Shown here: positions 37,101 through 47,342 of the stretch, in pieces
Position numbering within the stretch: position 1 is the stretch's first letter
How the letters are laid out: the number at the start of each line of letters is the position of its first letter
Source of the DNA: Kappaphycus alvarezii
Lineage: Eukaryota; Rhodophyta; Florideophyceae; Gigartinales; Solieriaceae
NCBI GenBank assembly: GCA_002205965.3
Contig: NADL03000007.1
Span: forward strand, 806,001-870,000
Direction of reading: 5' to 3'
DNA: 64,000 bases
Translations under genes and position numbers: made by a program
The notes under the pieces: model-generated
The model's input: only the letters and a program-made list of their open reading frames with translations
What the model was told of the DNA's origin: nothing
The model's database searches: none

Positions 37101-39666
37101 CTTGAGACCGGTTGAAACTCTCTCTCTGGGGGGCTAGGTGTTTTGTATCATTCATCGACGACTACTCCAAGTGGACGCTTGTGTATCCTATGAGCCACAA
37201 GTCAAAGGTGATAGATTGCTTTGAAAAATACAAAGACTTTGAGGAGAAACACACTATCCAGTCTCTGAAATATCTCAAAGTCCATGAGTTTCCTAAAATG
37301 AAAACTCCATTGGATGAAAGTCAGCTTCTTATTAAGGCTTTACGGTCCGACAATGGCGGAGAATACCTCTCAACCGACTTCAAGAATTTCCTAAAGGAGA
37401 ACGGCATACAACATCAGCTCACCGTGGCTCACACCCACCAGCAAAACGGGACTGCAGAACGGATGAATCGAACCCTTCTCAATCTGGTCCGTTCGATGTT
37501 ACACCACAAGGGTCTTCCAAAGCATTTCTGGGCTGAAGCACTTTCCATGGCTGTCTATGTTCTGAATCGCGTTACTTCAAGCTCTTTGCCATAGAAACCA
37601 CTCCTTACCACCGCTGGAACGGCATTGTCCCTGACATATCTCACATGCGGGTATTTGGTGCACAGTGCTGGTATGTCGTCCAAAGAACAAACTCAAGAAG
37701 TTGGATCCCAGATCTCGTGAAGCCCTTATGATGAGGTACTCCTCTCAGAGCAAGGGATATAAGCTGTGGATATTGGCTCAGAAAGAATGGTAATATCCAG
37801 AGATGTAATTTTCAATGAAACCGGAACTTGTACACAGCCTCAAGTCACCTGTGAGCTACCGAATGGAGATCACGGCCAAAACATTTCCTCCGATGAAGAT
37901 AATCTCCTTCTGAAGATTTTTCGAAGTACAGAATTCCGCTGACGAAAAAAGATTCTGAAGAGTCCACTGCCGGTGAAGAAATCCACTCTCATCTGAAGAA
38001 GCCCATTCAGTAGCTCCTCGTCGTTCCTCTCGGGTCTCAAAGAAGCCCACCCGCTGGTGTCCTTCTAGCTCTTCCTCAAATGTGTCACTCGTCGCAGAAA
38101 CTGCACTGCTCTCAACAGGTGTTCCTGCAACATACGAAGAAGCTACTTCTGCAGAAAACATTGATTTTTGGATGCCAGGGATCAAAAAGGAAGAAATCTA
38201 TCCGTGAGAAGAACCTTCGATCTCGTTCCAAGGAAACCAGGAATGCAGTGATTCCATGTCGCTATTTTTCGTATCAAACCCGACGTGTCCTAAGGTTCGT
38301 ATCGTCGCTAAAGGATTCAGACAAGTTCCGGACTAGAGTCACAGACACGTATGCTCCGTCGTTTCTATTGCTGTTGTACAAGTTTCCTCTGCTTACAAAT
38401 CTGTTAGATCTGGAATGCGATCAGATGGACGTAGTAACCGTTTCTGAATGGTGACTTGGACGAAGAAATTTCATGGAGACTCCAGCTTTTCGAGATCCGA
38501 ACAAGCCCAACTCGTCTGTCGACTTCTGAAGGCCCTGTATGGATTGAAGCAGGCTCCTCGCAATGGTATGCAAAAATAGATGCATTTCTGACTTTGCAAC
38601 TCAACTTTGTCAGCAACCGCACGAGCCATGTCTTTATGTCTATCGGAAGAACTATGTTCTGCATGATAATACTTATGTTGATGATCTCCTCATTTCAGGC
38701 AGCAGTCGACATATGCTCAACAATATCAAGGCAAACTGAAGAGAGATTCAAGATGAAAGACTTAGGTCCTGTCCAGGAATTCCTTGTATTCGAGTGCAGC
38801 GAACCGCTCTGGAGAACGCTGCATTTTCGCAATCGATATACACAGACAAGATCTTGGAAAGGTTCCAAATGGAGGACTCAAAACCTGTCGATACTCCAAT
38901 GGTCCAAAGCAATTCCAACAAGGCGGAACGAATGATCAAGAACTTCCTTCATCAGCACCATATCGCTCTGCAATAGGCTCTCATGTACTTGATGATCTGC
39001 AATCGTCCAGACATTGGATTCGCTGTAGGCAAGCTGTCGCAGTTCTGCGAAAAGCCGATGGTCACTCACTGGAGGGTTGTCAAACGTCTGTATCGCTACT
39101 TGAACGGATCTAAAACTCTTGAATTCGTTACGGTCCGTCTTCATCTCACACCATCACTGGATTCAGTGACTCTAACTGGGCTCCTGCCACTCTTTTCGCA
39201 AGTCTACCGAAATCTTCGTGTTCATGATGTCTGGTGGACCTCTCATGGCGCTCCAAGAAGCAAGGATGTGTCGCGCTGTGGTCCTGCGAAGCAGAATACA
39301 TATCTCTTACCTTGCCTCTAAAGAAGCTATTTGGTTGTCAAACCTTCTCTGGAATTTGATGAATGAGAAATGCCCTACTCCTATAGGATATCAGTTGACA
39401 TTAGAACGAATGAATCAATAACGGAACAAGCACATTGATATTCGGTATCATTTTGTTCGTGAAGCTGTGTCGTCCAAACAGATCTCTGTTACTCACTGCC
39501 GAACTGAAGACCAAGCTCTGACTTTCTAACGAAACCTTTGATGCGAGTCAAGTTTGTGAAGTTTCGAAGTGAGTTGGGCATTTTTCCTCCTGGTTTTCAA
39601 GTTAGTATTTTATTGTTTTTCAGATCGAGGGGGAGCTGCTGAGGTCAGTTCTAGTTTGAGGGGGCT

Positions 39667-40103
39667 TGTTAGTGTCATTTCACTTCTTTGCCTTTTCTAA
39701 CAGCTGACAACTCTCAAAGAGGCTTGCAGGTATTACTGTACTTTACCGTTCAACCCAGAACTTGACCGTTAATTTTATGCACTGTACAGAGCTGTAAGCT
39801 TGAGCTGATCTACTTTAGATCAGCTCAACCAGTTTTAGGGTTAACATTCACCATATTCTTTATGTCTTCTGGAAACTTCCTTCGATCAACAGAAAACACC
39901 AGCCTACTCGCCTTGAAGTCTATATAAGCCCCGGTCTCTCTCCATCTTCTACCTGAGTGAAGTTCCTCACCACCGTCTACCCTCTCATCTCTCCTTCTCG
40001 GTCTATCACTCTTTTACCCTTCTCTCTCTCTCTCCTGCTCTTTCGCTCTCTCCCTCACTCTCTTTCTGGCTCCCTCGCTCCCTCTCTCTCGTTCTGTCCA
40101 TCA
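39667..40103 (+). repeat. 3' LTR of the Copia element
   Basis: Pairs with 33712-34150, keeping the hairpin with a few mismatches and the CT-rich tract. It is preceded by the purine run GAGGGGGC and followed by AAAAA. Confidence 0.85.
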
Positions 40104-41114
40104 AAAAATACCCTACTTCCATACTAATGCGTCTATTTCCATGGCTTTATCTCTTTTCTGTTTCGATATGGCCTGAACTTTCGGCATTCATCTTAGCCTC
40201 GGCGACCAGATCGATTTTCTGGTCCCCTACACGAAAAATACTGCCTCTTCATCCGCTTTTCCTTAAGTAGAAGTTCCCTTCCCAATTCGGGGCTCGACTC
40301 GGCGATTCGGACCCGAAGAGCTCCGCCGCGCTGGTCCTTACATATGTAATTTTTCTCTTCATGGCCCAGCCTTCGGCGTGTAGAACAGGGAGTATTTATG
40401 TGACTGTTCTTGCGTGAATTTCCTCGCGAGGTGGCCCTTTTCGTATCAACAACTACAACTGAATTCCTCTTCAGTCGCAGCTGCGAGCAGAGCGTTTTCT
40501 AACTGCTTCTTAGCGAAGAGGGACATCTTGGTGAACTGACTGGCTTACTAGTTAACCTTGTCTTCCAGCTCCTCGTTTACTTCCCACCCGTTTCCGTTCA
40601 ATAGCTTATTTAGGGCCTTCAGTATGGTGATAATTTGTTCTCGATCGGTAAAGAGGACCTTCTGGCCAATTAGTAAATCTTTTATGGACTTCTTCAGACC
40701 CTTACAGTCGCTTAGGGTAGGGAGCATGACGACATGGGCTATTTATTTTCTCTTGGACACGGCATACGAAGAAGACCGAACGATGCGATTTCATTGAAGC
40801 CGACCCTTCTATAAATATGTTCCATCTGCACTAGGGAGCCTAACATCTCCATTGGGTTCAACTTAGCGCTGATGGACTAAACTCACCCATGAGCTTGGCC
40901 CAAAAATTGGGTATAATTCGTCTCCTTAGTCACCGAGCCTCTCACATAAACTTTTCGTAGTAGTAATCCTATAATGCACCCTCCAGATGACAGAAGATCT
41001 AGATTTTTTTCTCCTTATCGCTCCTACCGCGCAAAAAACCCTTTTCGTGTGCTAAAAAGAACCGGGAAACGTCGGACATTGGAGTCTATCGAGGGAAACT
41101 TGATGATTTTTTTT

Positions 41115-41360
41115 ATTATTCATGATATTGTAACCTTTGATGCGGTGCCATGTAGTACTTATTTCTCTGTCTTTTATCTTATCTTTCGGCCAAGCGGAAT
41201 CTGCCCCCTTTTCTCCAGTCGCCCTAGTCACGACACTCAACTTATACTACAGAGGGATGGCGGTGGGCGTACAGTAGTATACTGTACAGTAGAAGTAAAA
41301 CCCTATAAGATCATATAAAAACTGATAAGACTGGTGATAAACCTGACGTTAATCTCCAAA
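41115..41360 (-). repeat. Right (5') LTR of the old Gypsy element
   Basis: Pairs with 29850-30070. Its right end is near AATCTCCA at about 41358, matching AATCCCACA at the left copy. Confidence 0.6.
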
Positions 41361-42241
41361 AAAATGGCCTATAACAAGTTTCCGCCTCACAATGAGCATT
41401 GGAAAATTGTGCTCAAGTGGCGGTGCCAACGTCAGATCGTAACGTATGTTGACGGATGTGTCAGACGAGATGCAGTTGTTATGGGACAACTGACACGTCC
41501 AGTAGGAGGTTTTTGTTCAGTATTCATGACTTTTTATTCGGTTTCGAAAGAGGTCACACGTCATTGAACCTCTTTTGCCTCTCTTCGACACATCCATCCA
41601 CATCCGTTTTCAAAGTTATCGAGACGTAATTCAACTTGAAAAAACAATGCACATTGCTGTATGACGAGAACCGCAGTAACGTAGTTGTCAGCGAGGGGGA
41701 GCGAGGAAGAAAGGCACAGTGAACGGTTACAAAAGTCCCTCGGGATGTAGTTGCAGTCCCGTATTTGGTTGTTTTAGTCGTGCGATTCACTAGAACGGTT
41801 GATTTTCTCACAATCTCCCAAAACTGCCTCTCTCCTCACGCCCCGCTCGGGCAGTTAGGGCTTCCTTATATAGCCGTTCGATAGCTACAGAATAGTCGAT
41901 ACAGTATACGATAGCCACTGTATTACCGGGAGCACAATACACTAGTACTGCCACTTGGCTGTTTAGGGCACAAATCATTGGATCTGCCAAGTCAGATCAG
42001 TCGTGGCCCTGTGATTGGCCGCGACCGTTCGTACAGTATACACTGTACACAAAGTACGGGGGGGAATCTTTAATGTGTTCAAAAACCTGAAACGTACAGG
42101 TACTGGTTACACTAGCAGACTAAAACATCTCCAGGCGACGGCTGAACCATCACCCACTCCAACAAGGACAAAAGGGGGACTAGAAGAAACTTCCACCATC
42201 TAAAGACGGGATCCAGACATTGAAAATTTTCTAGTGTATGC
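41361..42241. other. Gene-free stretch, edge of the repeat island
   Basis: No supported gene. It contains repeat C copy 1 (41905-42050), listed separately. Confidence 0.5.
41905..42050 (+). repeat. Dispersed repeat C, copy 1
   Basis: The reverse complement occurs at 63862-64000 with only a few mismatches over about 135 bases (for example GATCTGCCAAGTCAGATCAG and GGCCGCGACCGTTCGTA). It is bordered by TACAGTA-type sequence on both sides. Confidence 0.75.
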
Positions 42242-42520
42242 ATGACAACTTACAGAAGACGACAACCAAGACGAAGAAAACTCCGGACGAACGAATTTGC
42301 CGACAGACTGACAGGGCTGCGCAGACCACGTTCGTTCGGAGACTGTAACAAAGACAGTAGGTTGAAAAGCGATAAGAAACAGCGAACTTTGAAAACCCTG
42401 TTCGAGTGGAAGAGCCGTCCTTACACGTCTTCCAAGGTCGTCCCATGTGCACTGGGGGCACGGGACGACAATCCATTCGAAATAACCATCAGCAACAACG
42501 GTGCCAGCAAGAGATCTTGA
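42242..42520 (+). CDS. Small basic protein, hypothetical
   Basis: ATG-started 92-codon frame, Arg/Lys-rich at the start (MTTYRRRQPRRRKLRTNEFA), with a more mixed C-terminal half. No family recognised. The opposite strand is also open over this stretch (42200-42634), so the coding strand is not certain. It lies just outside the repeat island and no neighbour helps assign a role. Confidence 0.3.
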   Translation: MTTYRRRQPRRRKLRTNEFADRLTGLRRPRSFGDCNKDSRLKSDKKQRTLKTLFEWKSRPYTSSKVVPCALGARDDNPFEITISNNGASKRS

Positions 42521-42749
42521 GTCATAGTTGTTCCGTCGCCAGGACATGCGGGCGGACATAGATCCGGCGCCCGCGCCAAGTTCAGCGCGAGCGCGGGCGC
42601 CGAGAAGAGCGAAAACAAAATTTGAGGAGGTCAATAAGATAGGGAGGACGGTTGGGACAACAAATACAGCGCAAAAAGCCTCTTGTCATCCGCTTGTTGT
42701 TCAATGCTTACAGTACTACTGCTGTACCGCACTCCACGTTAACTGCCCA

Positions 42750-42830
42750 TATGTACAGTAGTAATACAGTACAGTATTGTACAGTTATTTACTGTAGTTT
42801 AATACTGTACTGTACAGGTGTGTAACGACA
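42750..42830. repeat. TACAGTAC tract able to form a long hairpin
   Basis: TGTACAGTAGTAATACAGTA and a second arm, ACTGTAGTTTAATACTGTAC followed by TGTACA, are imperfect inverted repeats around a TTATTT loop. Confidence 0.55.
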
Positions 42831-43386
42831 TTACCCGGAGTACAGCATTTCGGCTTGCAACGTGAGCCTCAAATTCCAACAACATTGCCTCTCGTACAGC
42901 GCTTAAGGGAATGATCATCATTTTCAATGCAAACCGACCAAAAAACTCTGCTTTAGCCTATTTGTTTATCGCAAAAACCAGAACAAAATCAACGTGCACG
43001 GCGCTAGCACTACCCTAACAAAGCATCGACAGCAACAAAAAAAACGTAAATGCCATATCGTCCGAACCAAACGCGACGATACAAACCAATCTCATCTCGC
43101 ATCAAAACCCCCAGCAAGAAAAAACGAAAAGAAAATTCACTTCAGACACGAATATGCGGCATATTCCTACTCATCTCCTCCATTTTCTGCACATTCTCTT
43201 ACTCCTCGCCACCACAAGTTTCCCTCCAATGCTCGCACAACCTCCTCCGTCCTCCACTCCCTCCCAGACCGAATCATCTTCCCGACAATCCTCTTCGCCT
43301 TTAACCGAGCATTCCCATCACAAATCAACAGCACCTTGTAGCATCCCCCAACCCACAATGCACCTCAAACAAATTCCTCACCATTT
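42831..43386. other. Intergenic, 3' flank of the F-box-like gene
   Basis: No supported gene; C-rich on the plus strand toward 43380. Probably the 3' UTR of the minus-strand gene. Confidence 0.45.
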
Positions 43387-44173
43387 TCACATATCCTCCA
43401 CCTCTCGCCACTTCCACCTCCCCTGCCGAAACTGCACCACTGCTTCACTCGCATTGAGCGCATATTCCACCTCTCTCTTCGGCACTCCAAATTCCCCAGC
43501 CACCTTGACAACCTCCGCTTCCGCCCTTTCCGCCCTTTCAAACCGTCTCCAATCCTCCCCCACCCGCTCCCTCACCACCCGTTCCACACATCCAAACTCC
43601 CCGTGACACATTCTTGCCGCCCGTAACACCGCCTTCAACCCATACACCGGCGCATCCCTCCTGACATCCGGCGGAAAGCCGCAAACGTCAGCACACCTCT
43701 GCTTTCTCCTCATCCTCACCCCTCGCACGCTCACCGGTTCAAACCATCTTGTCAACACCGCCTCCTCAACCCCCAGAAAAGCCTCTGCCTGTTCGCCGTA
43801 AAATGCACTCCCTCACCCTCCATATCCCCATCACCTCGCGTCAACATTTGCATTTGCTCGGCCACACGCTTGTGTCGCAGGCTGGGCGCCCCGTTTAAAC
43901 AGTCGATCAACTCCCTAACGCTTCTCCTTCGCCTTGTCGTCGGCAGCACGGCGTCAACTGTAACGCACGCCACATCGCAGCATCCTGTGCTTCTTGGGCT
44001 GCAATACGTTGCATACAACCTGTTTGGGCTAGGTTCCCTAATGATGTCGGGCCAAGCATGGATGCAATGGTGTGCCAGACGTCGGCGGGGAGGTGAGGAA
44101 GCGGGGTGTTGTTGAGGCGACGTCGTTTCGACGGTGGCGAGATGGGCGACGGGCGTGGACGTTTGAGAGACAT
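43387..44173 (-). CDS. F-box-like protein
   Basis: The ATG at 44173 gives MSLKRPRPSPISPPSKRRRL, a nuclear-signal-like basic start, then LPHLPADVWHTIASMLGPTS and LGNLAQTGCMQRIA, the spacing and residue pattern of an F-box (Skp1-binding segment of SCF ubiquitin ligases). Downstream, RELIDCLNGAPSLRHKRVAEQ, then GEQAEAFLGVEEAVLTRWF, continue in other frames to a TGA or TAA near 43387. Two one-base frame changes are needed, near 43930-43990 and near 43800. The C-terminal 150 residues are helical and charged, without known repeats. Total length is about 260 residues. The F-box call rests on pattern only, so substrate and role are unknown. If the frame changes are real it is a pseudogene. Confidence 0.5.
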
Positions 44174-46039
44174 GATGCGTGAAAAGTCGAGTGTGAGCCT
44201 AGTCGAAGAGAGTTGGGAAGTAAAGAGGATTAGGTTGGAAGGAAGTGGAAGAGGAGAGGAGGGTTGCGATGGGAGGGACTGTATTCGATGGGCGAGGCAA
44301 CTAGGCAAGTGGTGGCTTTTGCTGTGTCGATGTTATAAATGTGTGTCTTTGCAGAGTGCGGAGAGGTGGACGGGTAGAAAACAACACGCGGGTAGTCGCA
44401 TACGGCAAGCGCGATACACGTTCACAAGAGTCAGGCAACGAAAACCGAGAATATGAGCAGCTTGGAAACCCGTTATCTCGAAGCGATGTAAACGAACAAA
44501 GAGACGCACGCTAGAAACAAACAGCACGTTTAGTGAACAGAAACGAAATGGCGTGTTTGCCGATGGATAAAGGGGGGTTTGATGGCGAACGAGGACTGTT
44601 GTCGGGTTGATTTGAGGCGCACAAATCGAGAAAACAAGTATAACGAAAACGAATTAAATCGGTAAGCAATTGGTGATGGCACCTTGGCAAGTAGCACTCA
44701 AAGGCGATTGGCGAGCTTTATGCAAACAAATTGTCCCCCCCTCTCCTCCTGCGCCTGGCGTCCAGCGTCCAGCGCCTTTGCCATAGTATTTTTCGCCAAT
44801 TGCGGTGTATGTGCGTGCACCAATCAAGGGGCCGCATAAACCCGTTGGGTGACACAAACGAGGCACAGCCGCCATGACAACCGTTGCTAGGGCCCTGCCT
44901 ATGCATAGAGAGGCCCGAATTCAAGTGGTCCGAACGGGCATCCGCCCCCACCTTCGCAAACACCCGAACCGCTGCCACTGTCTACCCGCCATCACACCCC
45001 ACAAATAATCATTCATTTCATCAAAACAAGGCCCAGCCACTACTAGCATACAGTGAACCTATTCTCTTTCTTCACAGAAATTACATTTTTCATACACTAG
45101 CCCTGCAAAACCGTGAAAGTTGACTTGGCATAAACACTTGAAAATCACTTTCCATATTGGCCTTTCTGCCCGTCCCTTCCTTCCGCCTAGTCAGACCCTA
45201 ACTTTTCGAAATCCCAGTCGGGCCGTTTGGGAAGCATCTCAACAAGGTTACCCTCTACATACTGTACCCAGCGGCACACACAAGTGGCCCACTATACAAA
45301 CTTCTGAATCTTGAATTTGAAGTCCTGCCGTATCCCAACCCTCCTCTCTTTCCAACATGTTTTGGCCCATGCCTTGTTAAATCATTGGCCCCGACGAATT
45401 GGGTAAACTGCAGTTTCCTCTACCGTACTGTACTTTACTGTATGTTCGAGGCCCGACTCGAGGATAATAAAAGGAGACTGGAACATATTGGACCGATAGG
45501 GTGACGGAAACATGTCCATATGGTGCAAAAGCAAAACCCTTTGGATGCTCATTTTTTGCAGCCCTCAGAGTGGGCCCGATCTTGATGGTAAACTGTGCAC
45601 CACAACGGCTAGATTTCTTCAACAGAGCAAGGATCCTCAAGGAAAATTTTTTTCCAGGCTGTCCAATCGTCACAAATGCACTCTTGGCCCAGTTGCAAGG
45701 ACTAACTTGCAAACTTTACATTGATTTCATGGATTTTCGTACAATACAGTTTGCTCACATCTTGAATTTCTTCAATATCCTTAACGATCCCTGGATTTCG
45801 ACTGCATAGTTTCCACCGATCCGCGTACATTGCCCTGAACGCGATTCAGTAAAACCAGACCAAATCAAATCTTGACTTTGAAAAAAAATTCGCCAAAAAC
45901 ACACACACCAAATCAGATCCTTCAGTCCCCAACAAAACAATTCGACCAATGACAAGACACAAAAAACAAAACCACAACGGCTAGGAAAACCTCCCCATTT
46001 TTTCCCGCGTTTTTTTTTGAAATCTTGAATACTCCAACG
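44174..46039. other. Intergenic between divergent genes
   Basis: About 1.9 kb between the F-box start and Mad2. One 102-codon frame (45501-45809) lacks an ATG and any motif. A CTGTACTTTACTGTATG tract lies near 45430. The promoters of both flanking genes should be here. Confidence 0.5.
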
Positions 46040-46928
46040 TCCCAGTCAGCCTTCGCTAACCGTCCATCCCGTGAACAAGTAAGTTCACCTCACCCCGCAA
46101 CACTCAGGCCCCTGCCACCACCACCCATCCACCCTTAACGTAGCGCACCAAACTCTATCACCAACAACCATCCCCCAACACACCGCCACCCGCCCTTACC
46201 TTGTCCCCTTTTTTCCAACCACCACCCCCACTCCCTCCCCCTCTCCTCCCCCAATTCCCCACTCCACCAACCTCCCATCCAACTAAATCACATCCCTCAA
46301 TTATGTCCCCTCGCCCAATCACTCCATCACTCTGTCTGGCTCCGCCAATCTCGTCACCGATTTCTTCACCTATGGCGTCAACACCCTGCTCTACCAGCGC
46401 GGCATTTATCCGCCAGAGTCCTTTTCCCCCGTCTCCCAATACGGCCTTACCATGATGCTTTCCACCGACCCCGCCGTCAAATCCTACCTCAACTCCGTTT
46501 TCTCAAATGAAGATCTGGCTCGACAGAAATGCCCTGCATCGAGTCGTCGTCGTCATCGCCTCCGTCTCCACCCGTCAGGTCCTTGAACGTTGGGCCTTTG
46601 ATGTCAACATCGAGAATCACCCGATTCTCCCGACCATCCAAATCCAAACTCGTCAAAGTCACAAAAGGATCAAATGGAAATAGTCAAGGAGATACAGGCT
46701 GTCGTTCGGCAGACACGCTAGTATAACCTTTTTGCCGCTCTTGGAAGAGGCCTGCTCCTTCGATATGTTGATTACACCACAAAGGATGTCGAGACCCCGC
46801 TCAAGTGGGAGGAGAGTGGTCCTAGGATTATCAAGGATGCCGACCAAGTCCAGCTCAGGTCCTTTTCCACATCCGTCCATAATGTCGAGGCCTCTGTGTC
46901 CTATGCCAGACCCACCGATCATCTCTGA
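46040..46928 (+). CDS. MAD2: Spindle-checkpoint protein Mad2 (HORMA domain)
   Basis: Mad2 binds Cdc20 and Mad1 at unattached kinetochores to delay anaphase. A first exon seems to end RPSREQ at 46078 with a GTAAGT donor (compare animal Mad2 LSREQGITLRGSAEIV). The HORMA domain resumes near 46310: SITLSGSANLVTDFFTYGVN, LLYQRGIYPPESF, YGLTMMLSTDPAVKSYLN, MKIWLDRNALHRVVVVIASV, VLERWAFDV, SITFLPLLEEACSFDML, KWEESGPRII, QVQLRSFSTSVHNVEASVSY, to a TGA at 46926-46928. The homology is unmistakable, including the C-terminal safety-belt segment. Problems: no ATG is visible at the 5' end, no AG acceptor is seen just before the second exon, and about three single-base frame changes occur within the domain. 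It could be a real pseudogene or a consensus with indels. Confidence 0.82.
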
Positions 46929-47342
46929 TCCCTGCTAACACACCAATTAGCTCACCTCCTGACATTTACGCTCGCTCGCACTGCTCTCTTCTCATGTAGT
47001 AGCTCACAATCGACAGTTGCAGACAGACCATCTCTTTATTCAGCTAGGTTCCCTCATTCCTGCCAATCATTTCAACTGCCAACTAGCATCGACGCTGCCT
47101 TTCGCCAGGACATCCCATACTGCTACCGTCAGTAAGTCCAATCCATCAGCTCTCCTCCACTAAAGCCTCAAACCCAAAGACGTAGTTCCGCCATAATAAT
47201 CTCTTTTGGTTCCGGCCTATACTTTGCCCTCGCACAACAGCTTAACCATCATATCAGCCTCCAATCGCCCAATCCCCTCCAAAAAGAACACACGTATCTA
47301 CAATATACAAGTCTTCAGTGCTCTCTCCTCTCCAAACCCTAA
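46929..47342. other. Intergenic between convergent genes
   Basis: About 410 bases between the Mad2 stop and the Uso1-like stop. No gene or repeat recognised. Confidence 0.5.

Larger units (their letters stand above)
33712..40103 (+). mobile_element. Ty1/Copia LTR retrotransposon inserted in the Gypsy element
   Basis: LTRs at 33712-34150 and 39667-40103 begin TGTTAGTGT and end near TTCTGTCC-T-A; AAAAA flanks both sides as a 5-base duplication. Internal parts in order on the plus strand: Pro-rich and Ser-rich leader region (34.2-35.4 kb), gag (about 35.5-36.4 kb) with a CxxC...C knuckle (CIHCGRHLDSSRC), GAG-pre-integrase (IWHRRLAHVHAL), integrase (FVSFIDDYSKWTLVYP, LRSDNGGEYLS, HTHQQNGTAERMNR), reverse transcriptase (about 38.2-38.9 kb) and RNase H (about 39.0-39.5 kb). 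Integrase before reverse transcriptase is the Copia order. A purine run precedes the right LTR. LTR identity is about 90%, so it is of middle age. It is broken in many places. Confidence 0.88.
29850..41360 (-). mobile_element. Old Ty3/Gypsy element on the minus strand, split by a Copia insertion
   Basis: Two related flanks, about 29850-30070 and 41115-41360, share CTTTCGGCC/CCTTCGGCC, GGGCGTACAGTAGTATA and a TATAA-ATCAT-TAAAAA segment and look like the LTRs. Between them the minus strand carries gag-like sequence (about 40600-40104), protease-like (33520-33350), reverse transcriptase (about 32820-31900), RNase H (31740-31465) and integrase (about 31330-30720; VEHMTWWEIVLFKGATSDTV). The Copia element at 33712-40103 interrupts it between gag and protease. 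The LTRs are far more diverged than those of the chromovirus, so it is old and heavily broken. Confidence 0.75.

Noticed and set aside
42200-42634. Minus-strand 144-codon frame opposite the small basic protein
   Set aside because: No motif and composition like a reverse reading; the plus-strand ATG frame looks slightly better, though neither is certain.
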